From the NCBI GenBank assembly GCA_030043155.1, contig JASHYE010000326.1, positions 1 to 53,294 of the forward strand: a stretch of 53,294 nucleotides of DNA. Reading direction: 5' to 3'. A program made the translations under genes and the position numbers. The number at the start of each line of letters is the position of its first letter. The stretch's first letter is position 1. The notes beneath the pieces were generated by a model. It saw only the letters and a program-made list of their open reading frames with translations. It ran no database searches and had not been told where the DNA came from. The stretch is from Candidatus Acidiferrales bacterium (lineage in GTDB: Bacteria; Acidobacteriota; Terriglobia; Acidoferrales; UBA7541). Positions 27,820 through 36,621 of this stretch are shown one piece after another.

Positions 27820-28193
27820 GGCACCACTCTCCCTGTAACAACGCCGAGCCAAACAGAGACGAAGCCAACGGCTACGCTTAAGACGACGTATAAGCCGGCA
27901 ATAAGAAACTCGCTTTGCTGTAAACTGCGAAACGTCTCAAATTCGAATGTCGAAAATGTTGTGTATGCACCGATGAAGCCAATCGGAATCAAATATCTCC
28001 AGTTCGCGCTCCAGTGAGTCCGTTCCGCAAGGAGCGTAATAATGAAGCCAATAAAGAAAGAGCCTGAACAATTGATGATGAACGTCCCGTAGGGAAAGCC
28101 GGTTCCGAGCCGCTCACTGACGTATCCTCCAAGCCAAAACCTCGCGATAGCTCCTAAGAAGCCTCCGATTCCCACCATCAAATACTTGACCAT
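27816..28193 (-). CDS. crcB: CrcB/Fluc fluoride channel
   Basis: The protein has 125 residues with four predicted membrane helices, the usual size of Fluc. Diagnostic segments are GIGGFLGAIARFWLGG, INCSGSFFIGF (the conserved asparagine and phenylalanine of the pore) and GFIGAYTTFSTFEFE (the TTFSTF polar track). As known for the family, two antiparallel subunits form a fluoride-selective channel that lets fluoride leave the cell. It lies in fluoride unit B between the first dynamin-like gene and the Cys-rich gene. It is the clearest functional anchor for the island. Confidence 0.96.
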   Translation of the reverse strand: MVKYLMVGIGGFLGAIARFWLGGYVSERLGTGFPYGTFIINCSGSFFIGFIITLLAERTHWSANWRYLIPIGFIGAYTTFSTFEFETFRSLQQSEFLIAGLYVVLSVAVGFVSVWLGVVTGRVVP

Positions 28194-28265
28194 AGGTTCT
28201 GTTTGGGATTCTCCTTTTGCTGAGCGCTCCTCGCTCGATTGAGTAACTCTTTTCCATCGTCTTTC

Positions 28266-30380
28266 TCAAGCGAAAGCAACTGCACCTTCACCAAGCAACT
28301 TCAAGTCCTCGACGATCCCCTCGGCTTCACCTGCTTCCGTGAATCCAGCCGCGAGATTTCTCTCGACGTGTGCACGATAGCTGTCTGCATAAGCATCGAA
28401 AGCGCGCTTCAGTTGATTCAAGACGGACATTACCCAGCTTCGGAGCAATCCTCCATAGGTGGCAAGGTTCTGATCGAGCGCTGGGCCGATTTTGTCAGCC
28501 AAGTGTTGCCCCATGCGTTTCGACGCGAAACGAGCGCCAAAGAGAGAGTCAATCTTTGGTCGCGGTACTTCGATCTCTTGAGCCAAGTCGAAGATCGGCT
28601 CCGCGCGAACGAGCGCTTCGAACTCGTTCTCCGCAGGCGTATTCGACTGACCTAATTCGCTCGCGACCGCTCTGAGTTCCGCCCCACAAGAGACAGCAAG
28701 CTCGTGAAGTCGCTTATGAAATGAGCTTGTGAGGTCGTGAACAGCATTCACGACCATGCTGCGAACTGCCGTATCACTGGATGCCGGTCTCTCGCCACTG
28801 CCAGAGGTCATTTGCGCGGCCACATGGTCAAGAATCTGTCGGCCCGCATACGGCAGGACATCCAGTTCGCGATCCACCGTCATCCTTAATCCTTCGATTT
28901 TCCCTGTGGCTTGCCGGAGTCTCGCCTCTACTTCTCGAAGCTGTTTCTCATCATGGCCTGATTCCCCATGCTCCCGTTGCAGAGTTACCTTTAAGGCTGC
29001 GATGACCGATTCTCGTAACGCGCCAATCTTTCGCCGTAGCGATGCAGCTTTCAATTCTTGCGCTCGCGTGTACAACGGCAGAATTTCAGCCTGAAACCAC
29101 TGATCCAGCATGGCCCGATGACTTGCCAAAGCACTCACCGGATGAACGGGCAAATCCAAACCACATTCGGTGGAAATATGCTCTTTCACGTAGGCAATCA
29201 TCCGTTCACGATCTGACGATGCGAGCAAGTCGGCCTTGCTCAAAAGCACATGCACCGGAATGGCAGCCTCCTGCAACATCTCAATAGTTCGCAAGTCCTC
29301 CGGCGCAAGCGTCGTACCGCCGTCAATCAACACAACGCCCAAATCGCACCGGGGCAGATAGGCCAGAGTCTCCGCCGCACCGCTCGTCGCCAGCGATCCG
29401 AGGCCAGGCGTGTCAACGAAGGTCACGCCCTCACGCAGACGCTCCGCGGGCAAGCTCAATATAATTCGCGTCACGTGTTTTGTGTTGCCAGGGTTGCGCT
29501 GCTCCGTGGCGAACTCCGCCAGTTGGCCAGCTTCGTAGGTTTGTGGTGAACGCTCCGCGAACCAGACCGCGATTGAACGAGAAAGTGCGTATCTAATCCG
29601 TGTCGGGACAGCCGTAATTGGTGTGACCCCAACCGGAAGAATATCTGAGCCGAGTATCCCGTTCAGCAGCGAGGATTTACCGGAACTAACACGGCCAAAC
29701 ACAGCAATCTCGAAACTCTTGTCCTCGACGCGATCCAAAATCGCCGCAATGGGAGAACGGAATTCGACCAGACCGCGCTTTGTGACGACGCTTTCAATTC
29801 GGTTCAGAAGATCGAATTCATTCGAAGTGCGCTCCAATCGTTGCAAGCGCGACCGCAAGTCCTGTCCTTGCCCTTCCAGCACGTAACGATTGAGACGCGA
29901 TACGAGACCCTGTAACTCTCCGACGATTCCGTTAAGGTCCAATGCGGCCGCTTCAGGTACTTCGCCGTAGCCGCGCATGTTTTTCGGCTTCAGCTCATCC
30001 ACGGCGATATCAATGGAACCTAGGGTGACAGAGATCGCACGAATATCCGGGATGTCCGCCTTCTCCCGCTGTATGTGCTGCCCATCGAGAATGCGAATCA
30101 ACTGGGCGCGAATGCGCGCGATGTAATCCTCAATGGTTCGGCGATTAGCAGGAGAAATTTGGGAGATGTATCTTGGAAACGCGGACTTCGCGGTGGAACT
30201 GTTTAGGATAGATTCAATTTCGGAGAGGAGCTTATCGACGTACTGGCAGCTTACACGGAGGTGCCGCTGCTGAAATTCGTTAAGCCTATCTGCGGAGCCA
30301 CCCCTCTCGGCATTCATCTGACCCTCGACGATTAAACGCCCAAACTGATTCGTGAAATCAGTTCGACCGTTCGCATACAT
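28266..30380 (-). CDS. Dynamin-like GTPase (first gene of fluoride unit B)
   Basis: The protein has 704 residues. About 220 helical residues come first, then G1 GRVSSGKSSLL (about 229-239), GVTPITAVPTRIRY (switch), DTPGLGSLATSG (G3) and LLSKADLL (G4), followed by about 300 helical residues. The long N-terminal helical part is distinctive among the three paralogs. ATG at 30380 lies 48 bases after the aptamer; it has little ribosome-binding sequence, and ATG at 30317 with GAGGG upstream is an alternative. It is the first gene after riboswitch B and so should respond most directly to fluoride. Confidence 0.86.
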   Translation of the reverse strand: MYANGRTDFTNQFGRLIVEGQMNAERGGSADRLNEFQQRHLRVSCQYVDKLLSEIESILNSSTAKSAFPRYISQISPANRRTIEDYIARIRAQLIRILDGQHIQREKADIPDIRAISVTLGSIDIAVDELKPKNMRGYGEVPEAAALDLNGIVGELQGLVSRLNRYVLEGQGQDLRSRLQRLERTSNEFDLLNRIESVVTKRGLVEFRSPIAAILDRVEDKSFEIAVFGRVSSGKSSLLNGILGSDILPVGVTPITAVPTRIRYALSRSIAVWFAERSPQTYEAGQLAEFATEQRNPGNTKHVTRIILSLPAERLREGVTFVDTPGLGSLATSGAAETLAYLPRCDLGVVLIDGGTTLAPEDLRTIEMLQEAAIPVHVLLSKADLLASSDRERMIAYVKEHISTECGLDLPVHPVSALASHRAMLDQWFQAEILPLYTRAQELKAASLRRKIGALRESVIAALKVTLQREHGESGHDEKQLREVEARLRQATGKIEGLRMTVDRELDVLPYAGRQILDHVAAQMTSGSGERPASSDTAVRSMVVNAVHDLTSSFHKRLHELAVSCGAELRAVASELGQSNTPAENEFEALVRAEPIFDLAQEIEVPRPKIDSLFGARFASKRMGQHLADKIGPALDQNLATYGGLLRSWVMSVLNQLKRAFDAYADSYRAHVERNLAAGFTEAGEAEGIVEDLKLLGEGAVAFA

Positions 30381-30409
30381 CGTTTAACAGATCGACCCCG
30401 AAGAAACAC

Positions 30410-30475
30410 AACTCTTCGAGACCTCTCGCAGGAGTCATCTGCCCGGAGGGGCGATTTAGGGTGAACTCCAACACC
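30410..30475 (-). promoter_or_regulatory. Fluoride riboswitch B (crcB motif) controlling the crcB operon
   Basis: The aptamer is 30428-30475, read on the minus strand: P1 GGTG/CACC, GGAGTT in the loop pairing with GACTCC for the pseudoknot, CTAAATCGC joining region and a GCCC/GGGC stem-loop. The platform contains CGAGA-GG-TCTCG capped on GACTC/GAGTT (30432-30436 with 30410-30414), which would compete with the pseudoknot. It lies between two dynamin-like genes and controls the one that leads into crcB. Its sequence is closest to riboswitch A. Confidence 0.87.
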
Positions 30476-30483
30476 GCAGTACG

Positions 30484-30512
30484 ATTATCAATAGATTTCC
30501 CGCGTAAGTCAA
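30484..30512 (-). promoter_or_regulatory. Promoter of fluoride unit B
   Basis: On the minus strand -35 TTGACT (30507-30512), 17-base spacer and -10 GATAAT (30484-30489), a strong match. The predicted start is about 30477, two bases before the aptamer. It makes unit B independent of the GTPase gene that ends at 30552. Confidence 0.75.
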
Positions 30513-30551
30513 CCCAAAGCAGCGTGGTTCGATGCTTCCTGGCAGCGCGCG

Positions 30552-32276
30552 TCATTTCGCCGCTTCAATACGACTGTTTGGGTGCCCCACGAGCAATGTC
30601 AATGCCTGCCTGGGAGCTTTGCGCTCCTCTTCTTTCGCAAGGTGCATGCTGAGACCTTCATGCTTCAGAGCAAATCGCTGCATACTTTCTGCAAGCTGCT
30701 CAAGGACTCTGGCCTCATGCAAGAACAACTCCCGAAAGGCAGCTTTGTCTTGAACCTTTGAACCTAAAATCTCCAAATGCGGTACGCACAGATTCGGCAG
30801 TGCTGAACCATGGGATTCCTCGTCTTCGATTTCGAGAAGAACGCGTTGAAGAGCTTCATTCTCCGCTTCGCTCGCTACCTTGCAAACCGGGCAATGCGGC
30901 CCTGCAAACAATCGCCAACTCGAAGATTGTCCGGTCCGGGCGTTTTCGACTCCCTTACTCGCGACCTCTCTGCACCTTTCCGCGAACCTCTGAATTGTTT
31001 TTGGATAGCCGCTACCGATCCCCTGGGGCGAAGCAATTCGCTCGTACTGCCACGTGTGCCAAGCACAAAACCCGTTGCGCTCTGCATGCGCGGTTTGTAC
31101 GTCAGCCCTCGTGCACAGGTCGTATTGATATTGGCTAAGGAAATCGAACGAGGCGTTCACCACGCGCTCGCAAATAGGACAGGGCCCCAGGGCTTCCAAC
31201 GGGGAGAACCGCGAGGATGCTACGCCTGAGCGCGTCTCTACATTTGCAACCTTCAGTCCCCCTTGCGATACTTGCAACCGAGCCCGGGTCAATCTCGATG
31301 CCAAGTTCGCGCGCAGGTCATCAGGCATCGCAATGAGAAATGCGCCTGCCCGGTCGCACATCAAGAGTAAAAAATCCTCGGACTTCCGTACGGTCAGAAA
31401 CTCCGTCAACGCCCGTTCGATTTCCGGCAGCCCCGTGTGACATAGCCTTTGCTCATCATTCGCCAGTTTGCTTAGAAGCGCCTCTTGCGCCGATACCGGG
31501 AATATCTCAACATCTGAAGCAACTTGTGTTCTGGCAACCTGCTGATGCACGAATCTGACAACCTGATCACGTTGATCGAAGGAAACCAAATCCATCTTGT
31601 TGATAATCAGAAACACCTTTCGGACATACCGCGCCACATCTTCAAATGACGCCAGTTCTTCGGCGGTAAGCGGGGACTCGAACGTTGTAACAAAAATCAC
31701 TGCATCACACTGTGGGAAGAACTCGCGTGTTGTTTCGGTATTCGCGAGGATGGCAGAGCCAAGACCGGGAGTATCGACGAAGTAAAAACCGCGCTGCAAA
31801 AGCTCGGCGGGCAATTGCACCTCCGCGACCTGGATTTTCATTTTATTGCCAGGATTGCCTTGCTCCGTGACGTAACGGGCCAATTCCTCTAATTGTACTT
31901 CGCTCGTCAGATTGCTATTAGGGAAGTGCAGGACGACACGCTCTCGCGTTCCGTAACTCACGCTGGTGATAACCGAAGTAACGGGCACGATGCCAGTTGG
32001 CAGCCGGTTCATGCCAAGCAGCGCATTCATTAGCGTGCTTTTTCCCCGGCTGAACTGGCCGATTACGGCAAGATTGAACCGATCTGCCGCGAGGCGCACC
32101 TGAAGCTCACGCGCCCGCCGCTCCAAACTCTGATCGCGCCGCTCGCGCGCGAAGGCCATAATCTCGCGAATCACTTCCGCAAGATTAAACTTCTGTTGTT
32201 CATATCCACGCAGTTCGTTGCGCGAACTGGAGGCGGAGGCAGCCGCTTGCTCGGAATCTTGGCCCTCACTTCTCAT
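30552..32276 (-). CDS. Dynamin-like GTPase with Cys-rich C-terminal domain
   Basis: The protein has 574 residues. G1 is GQFSRGKSTLMN (about 73-84), the switch is GIVPVTSVITSV, G3 is DTPGLGSA and G4 is INKMDL. From about residue 360 the stalk gives way to a cysteine-histidine-rich part: CPIC at 365, FCAWHTW, CPVC and LCVPH. The standalone protein at 27211 has the same pattern. A metal-binding tail on a dynamin-like protein is unusual. The gene overlaps the end of the HEAT-like repeat gene by 11 bases and belongs to fluoride unit C. Confidence 0.85.
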   Translation of the reverse strand: MRSEGQDSEQAAASASSSRNELRGYEQQKFNLAEVIREIMAFARERRDQSLERRARELQVRLAADRFNLAVIGQFSRGKSTLMNALLGMNRLPTGIVPVTSVITSVSYGTRERVVLHFPNSNLTSEVQLEELARYVTEQGNPGNKMKIQVAEVQLPAELLQRGFYFVDTPGLGSAILANTETTREFFPQCDAVIFVTTFESPLTAEELASFEDVARYVRKVFLIINKMDLVSFDQRDQVVRFVHQQVARTQVASDVEIFPVSAQEALLSKLANDEQRLCHTGLPEIERALTEFLTVRKSEDFLLLMCDRAGAFLIAMPDDLRANLASRLTRARLQVSQGGLKVANVETRSGVASSRFSPLEALGPCPICERVVNASFDFLSQYQYDLCTRADVQTAHAERNGFCAWHTWQYERIASPQGIGSGYPKTIQRFAERCREVASKGVENARTGQSSSWRLFAGPHCPVCKVASEAENEALQRVLLEIEDEESHGSALPNLCVPHLEILGSKVQDKAAFRELFLHEARVLEQLAESMQRFALKHEGLSMHLAKEEERKAPRQALTLLVGHPNSRIEAAK

Positions 32277-33234
32277 GGCTCGGCATCTTCTCGTGGCCCC
32301 GTCCTTCTATTTGCCACTCCAAATTAACCAGAAGGCGCAGGACACCGTCCATTGCTTGCTCTTTCGGGCTCGCTTTTTGTCGCCGATTAACCTCCATCTC
32401 GATGAACGACCGCGCCACAGCATAGTTTTCAGCCAAACAGGTTTTGACCTCTGCCCGAATTAAAGAATCCGTGGCGGGTAATACCTCAATCAGGCGCTTG
32501 ATTGCAAATTCCCGCTCATCGTGCGGACATATTTTCAAGGCCATCCGCACCACTCTCACTACGACCTCGGCGTCCTTGTCCTCAAGCAGTGCGCGAAGCT
32601 CCTTCCACTCGCTCGATCGCGGTGGTAAGTCCGCCAGAATTTTGAGAGAGGTTCTGCGCCTTTGCAGGCTCGATGAAATTTCGTTTCCCTCCGGGGCATT
32701 GGGGGTGCTAGCCGCTTCGAGCAGATACGGCCGCGCCACGTCTCCGATATTGCGGAGCGCCTCCTCCGCGGCTTCTCGGCAAACTCCATCACCAAGCGCC
32801 CAGAGGAGATATGGCACGGCGCTTTCACGGCCAAATTTTCCTAGGCTTTCGACAATGCCCGGTAGCAACCGATCCTGAGACAGCTTTTGCAGAGCGTCGA
32901 AGACGTCTTCTGTTTTCCAGCGTGATAGTTCTCTTGCTGCTGTACTCAAAACGGCGTCCTCTCCAAACCGAATCACGGGATCGTTTGGTTTTGTGGCGCG
33001 CAGAAGATACTCGATCAAAACATCTCTTGCACCGAGTTCCGCAAGCGTCTCAACGGCCAATTGCCGAGGCTGGAAGATGCTGTTAGGCGCGCCCTCAAGC
33101 AAAAACTGCCGCAGCGGTCCAATCGCTCGCTCTCCGCAGCCAACAAGAGCGGCAGCCGCACCACTTCCCCCTCGCAGCGATTCCAAATCTCGAACGAGCG
33201 ATTCGATCTCCGCAGCTGTCCAATCATGCGACAT
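32266..33234 (-). CDS. HEAT-like repeat protein
   Basis: The protein has 322 residues built from helical repeats of about 30-40 residues: GCGERAIGPLRQFLLE, LAVETLAELGARDVLIEYL, LGKFGRESAVPYLLWALGD, AAEEALRNIGDVARPYLLEA. These are typical of HEAT/PBS-lyase-type repeats, which act as protein-binding scaffolds. There is no signal peptide. It lies between the phosphoesterase and the Cys-tailed GTPase and overlaps the latter, suggesting a joint function. The ribosome-binding site is poor at ATG 33234, and 180 non-coding bases separate it from the phosphoesterase. Confidence 0.78.
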   Translation of the reverse strand: MSHDWTAAEIESLVRDLESLRGGSGAAAALVGCGERAIGPLRQFLLEGAPNSIFQPRQLAVETLAELGARDVLIEYLLRATKPNDPVIRFGEDAVLSTAARELSRWKTEDVFDALQKLSQDRLLPGIVESLGKFGRESAVPYLLWALGDGVCREAAEEALRNIGDVARPYLLEAASTPNAPEGNEISSSLQRRRTSLKILADLPPRSSEWKELRALLEDKDAEVVVRVVRMALKICPHDEREFAIKRLIEVLPATDSLIRAEVKTCLAENYAVARSFIEMEVNRRQKASPKEQAMDGVLRLLVNLEWQIEGRGHEKMPSHEK

Positions 33235-33413
33235 GGTTTATTTAACCGTGTTTTGCCTCGCTGGTTTCTAGCCCGCTCTCAAGTCGCCGTCTTCCAGCGA
33301 GAGTTCGCTGAGCGGCCTTCATAAGCAGTCGCTGAACCGAGTCGTGTTCGATTTCCAGCCGCACCATGACTTCAAGTGTTGGATTTCCTCAGGAATCTAG
33401 GATTTCAAGCGCG

Positions 33414-34151
33414 TCAATCTCCGCGATTTTCGATATGAGCTTCCCTCTGATTTTCCGCAACTGAGCCTGTTCTCAATACCGAAATCAGAGCCCCTTGAAT
33501 ATTCGCAGCAATCGGCATCGCCCGAATTTTTGCGACTGTTTTCTCCACCGGGTAAGACAAGGACCGAAAACTGACCTTCCAGTCTCTCAGTACAGCGTAG
33601 CAGGCGCGCGGCGCGCCCGATTTTGGCTGGCCCAAGCTCCCCGGGTTGACAAGTAAAGTTTTTCCGACATGAGAGCCGAATGGGACGTGCGTATGTCCGA
33701 CGAGCAGGACATCCGCCCCGACGCGACTGCATTCCTCCGTCCAACGATCCGATTCTGGCAGACAGTAAGTAAACAGCGGATCAGAAGGCACAGCATGGCA
33801 AAGGTAGCACCGCATGTTGCCGATTCGCACGTCGGCTTGCAGAGGCAAATTCCTCAGAAATTCCTTCTCTCCATCATTCAAGATCGCATTCGTGTACTTT
33901 CGCGTAGCATCAGCCATTTCTCTGAATCGTGGTGAGCAACGCGGATCCTCATCGAAGCCAATGCAGTTGTCATGATTACCACGAACAATGTACGTCGCGT
34001 GCTTCCGCACAAACGCAATCACCTCCGAAGGTTGCGGGCCGTAGTTCACCAGGTCGCCAAGCACCCAGAGCTGATCGTAATCTTCGATCTCAGCCAGAGC
34101 GGAGAGGGCGTCAAAGTTCCCGTGGATATCAGAGATCACGACGATTTTCAT
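33414..34151 (-). CDS. Metallophosphoesterase of the YfcE/MJ0936-like group
   Basis: The protein has 245 residues. The calcineurin-like metal site is complete: D-x-H in ISDIHGNFDAL, GDLVNYGP, GNHDN, the histidine in LCHAVP and GHTHVPF. Such enzymes split phosphodiesters or phosphomonoesters with two metal ions. It is the first gene after riboswitch C. Bimetallic phosphatases are often sensitive to fluoride, so target replacement is one possible reason for the riboswitch; the substrate is unknown. Confidence 0.88.
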   Translation of the reverse strand: MKIVVISDIHGNFDALSALAEIEDYDQLWVLGDLVNYGPQPSEVIAFVRKHATYIVRGNHDNCIGFDEDPRCSPRFREMADATRKYTNAILNDGEKEFLRNLPLQADVRIGNMRCYLCHAVPSDPLFTYCLPESDRWTEECSRVGADVLLVGHTHVPFGSHVGKTLLVNPGSLGQPKSGAPRACYAVLRDWKVSFRSLSYPVEKTVAKIRAMPIAANIQGALISVLRTGSVAENQREAHIENRGD

Positions 34152-34264
34152 TGCTTTGCCAAAGCCTCCGGGCAGGGCCCTCGTAATTTCCGCGAATCCG
34201 GTAAGCCGTGAGGTGCCCTCACGATCAAATCATTCCAAATTGTCTGGATTTTGCCGGGCCGTCA

Positions 34265-34344
34265 ACTCCCGACAAGATCCTCGTCAGGAGTCATCATCTG
34301 CCCGGCGTATGGTGGGCAGCGGTTAGGGTGGAACTCCTTCGCCC
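34265..34344 (-). promoter_or_regulatory. Fluoride riboswitch C (crcB motif) controlling the phosphoesterase unit
   Basis: The aptamer is 34284-34344 on the minus strand: GGGCG/CACCC P1 (one mismatch), GGAGTT in the loop with GACTCC for the pseudoknot, CTAACCGC joining region, and a CTGCCC/GGGCAG stem-loop, then GATGATGACTCC. Downstream GTCGGGAGT (34265-34273) pairs with ACTCCTGAC (34283-34291) over nine bases, competing with the pseudoknot. The first gene starts 114 bases after this hairpin. This copy and copy D share the longer GATGATG(A/G)CTCC end. Confidence 0.85.
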
Positions 34345-34351
34345 TAAATCA

Positions 34352-34380
34352 AATCTGCATGACCAGCACTAAAAAGTCAA
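34352..34380 (-). promoter_or_regulatory. Promoter of fluoride unit C
   Basis: On the minus strand -35 TTGACT (34375-34380), 17-base spacer and -10 CAGATT (34352-34357). The expected start is about 34345, directly at the aptamer. The -10 is weak but resembles that of unit A (CAGAAT). Confidence 0.6.
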
Positions 34381-34403
34381 TGGCCGCGTCGCGAGCAGCA
34401 GAA

Positions 34404-36557
34404 TCAAAATCCGCCAACTCCAATCAGCAAAACAAGCAAGAGGCTGAGCAACACGTACGCGGCATACACATTGACTTGGCCGCGATGCATCTTCCGAAAC
34501 TGGTTGGCCAGCCAGAGCAAACCTGCGAGCATCGGCCGTGTCAGCAGCCGGTCCAGAATATGCTCTTGCGTTTCCTCCACGCGAATCGCAGTTCGGAAAT
34601 GCCCTCCGACCGTCTCAACCGTGCGCTGTCTTACGGGCTTAAAAATCGTGTCAAACACAACACGGACTGGCGCTGACAGTCCCGTGAAATTGTAGGTCAT
34701 CTGAGGCAACAGTTTTGGCAGACCGCCCGCCCACGCATTTTGTCTCTTTGTGTTTCGCCCTTGCGTTATGAACCGAAAAACGATGTACGTAACGAAAAGC
34801 ACCAGCACAAACACAGCAAGCGTGTACGTTGTGGACATTGCGAAAACCACGGGATTGCTGCTTCCGCCTTGATGTAAGACCACGAGGCCGCGCCCCGGCA
34901 CAACTCGGTGTCCCAACTGCGCGCCCAAGTCATGGAAATCGGAAACAAACCCTGGAGTCAGATGGCCCGGAGCGCGCGGCGTAACGTGAAAGAAATCCGG
35001 CACCAGCGCCTCCGCTGACGACGTATGCGTAATGGGCAAAATCACGCGATCCAGGCTCGGAATAACGTATGTCGGCCCGATGCCCAGAAGCAGGCACAGC
35101 ACGGCGAGCGCACCCATTCCCCACATCGCAGAACGTGGCGCACGGCGTGCGGTTTGCGCAGGCTCGGAGTGCGGCATTCCGAGGAACCCGGACGCGTAGA
35201 TCATCAGAAAGCATGTGAGGGCGAGACCAGCAGCCAAAGCCAGCAGCGCGCCGGTGAACACAAAGCAAAGTCGAACGGCACGGGATGACAACTCAACCGA
35301 GCGCAACACCGATTGGAGGGTTAGCCACTCACTCACAAATCCGTTAAATGGCGGCACCGCGGCTATGGACAGCGATCCCACCAGGAAAAACAGTCCGAAT
35401 GCGGGCAAGCGCTTCAGCAATCCACCAAGCCGATTCAAGTCATGAGTGCCAACTGTCTCTTCGATTGTCCCCACACCGAGGAAAAGCAGCGCCTTTGAAA
35501 TGGAATGGTTTGCCATGTGGTACAGAGCAGCCACGAACGCCATTGCGCCAAGCACGTCATGGCCTGTTTGCAAAAATATGAATCCCGCGCCGATTCCTGC
35601 CGTAATGATGCCCATATTCTCAATGGAGCTGTGCGCCAGAGCACGCTTCAGATTTCTTTGCGTGGCTGCGTAGACGATTCCGACAATTGCCCCCACTCCA
35701 CCTGTCAGTAATGCCACCACGCCCATGCCGGACCGATTTACTGCAAGCAGATTTGCATTTACAAGGAGAATGGCGTAGATGCCCAGGTTTGAGGCTGCTC
35801 CGGCAAGCACTGGGCTAAAAGACCGCGGCGAAGATGTGTAGGTATCCGCGAGCCACTGGTTCACAGGAACCAAACCAGCTTTGACGCCAAAGCCATAGAA
35901 TGTGAGGAGAAAAATCAGCCAGCGCACGCCCTCGGCAGGACCGGTTTTGTCTCCCGCGATCTCCGCAAAAGTCATGTGTCCCGTCGATGCCGCGAGTAGG
36001 AACAAGCCAAGGATGCCAGCGAGCGAGCCAACCTCGCTCATAGCCAAGCTCGAATAGGCGGCCCGCGCCGACTTTAAATTTCCACGCTCGAAAAGAACCA
36101 ATGTATAAATCAGCACCGCAACAAGCTCCCACCAGAACGCAAACGTCAGCACATCTCCGGCGGCAATTACCATGACGATCGCGATATAGAACAGTTGAAA
36201 CAATGCAAGGAATATACGATTACCGCCACGCTCTCCTTTGACAGTTTCTGTCCGATCAGCATTGGAAAACGCGACGAAGGGGTAGCATGCTGCAAAGACA
36301 ATCGCAGTTATAATGACGAACAGGCTTCCAAGCGGAGTCAAGTAGAGGGACAGCTTTACAGGGCCGAGTTGCGAGAGTTCCGCGTGCACTGGCGCCTGAT
36401 GAACCAAAATCAAGACGCCACAGGCAAGAAGCCCTGCCGACTGAAGCAGAGCCAGCGCTGTAATCACCCTGGCACGCAATTGGTCTCCTTGCACGGCGCA
36501 CGCGATCAGGCCGAGCACGGCAAGCGCTAGAAAGAGAATAAAGAGATTTCCCTCCAT
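34404..36557 (-). CDS. hyfB: HyfB/NuoL-like proton-pumping-type membrane subunit, second copy
   Basis: The protein has 717 residues from ATG at 36557 (GAGGAG nine bases upstream; an earlier TTG would translate that site). It has about 14-16 membrane helices. Antiporter-type channel residues are seen: lysine in NLKRALAHSSIENMG, the GVKAGLVPVNQWLADTY segment and lysine in NHSISKALLFLGVG. It is a paralog of the gene at 36622 and closes fluoride unit D. As known for complex I and hydrogenase-4, such subunits conduct protons or sodium when driven by the soluble arm. Confidence 0.9.
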   Translation of the reverse strand: MEGNLFILFLALAVLGLIACAVQGDQLRARVITALALLQSAGLLACGVLILVHQAPVHAELSQLGPVKLSLYLTPLGSLFVIITAIVFAACYPFVAFSNADRTETVKGERGGNRIFLALFQLFYIAIVMVIAAGDVLTFAFWWELVAVLIYTLVLFERGNLKSARAAYSSLAMSEVGSLAGILGLFLLAASTGHMTFAEIAGDKTGPAEGVRWLIFLLTFYGFGVKAGLVPVNQWLADTYTSSPRSFSPVLAGAASNLGIYAILLVNANLLAVNRSGMGVVALLTGGVGAIVGIVYAATQRNLKRALAHSSIENMGIITAGIGAGFIFLQTGHDVLGAMAFVAALYHMANHSISKALLFLGVGTIEETVGTHDLNRLGGLLKRLPAFGLFFLVGSLSIAAVPPFNGFVSEWLTLQSVLRSVELSSRAVRLCFVFTGALLALAAGLALTCFLMIYASGFLGMPHSEPAQTARRAPRSAMWGMGALAVLCLLLGIGPTYVIPSLDRVILPITHTSSAEALVPDFFHVTPRAPGHLTPGFVSDFHDLGAQLGHRVVPGRGLVVLHQGGSSNPVVFAMSTTYTLAVFVLVLFVTYIVFRFITQGRNTKRQNAWAGGLPKLLPQMTYNFTGLSAPVRVVFDTIFKPVRQRTVETVGGHFRTAIRVEETQEHILDRLLTRPMLAGLLWLANQFRKMHRGQVNVYAAYVLLSLLLVLLIGVGGF
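36126..36342 (-). repeat. Near-identical patch shared by the two HyfB-like genes (copy 1)
   Basis: This stretch matches 38386-38602 with only about five differences in 217 bases, while the rest of the two genes has diverged clearly. It encodes the membrane segments around VIITAIVFAACYPFVAFSNADRT and the following helix. The pattern suggests recent gene conversion between the tandem paralogs. Confidence 0.85.
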
Positions 36558-36621
36558 CAAAACCCACTCCTCTCTTCCCAAATCGCTGCGTTGCTGCTAT
36601 TAGGATTTCGAATTATGCCGA

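Noticed and set aside
30358..30555. Open frame through riboswitch B
   Set aside because: It runs over the promoter, the aptamer and the start of the GTPase; the RNA structure explains the conservation better.
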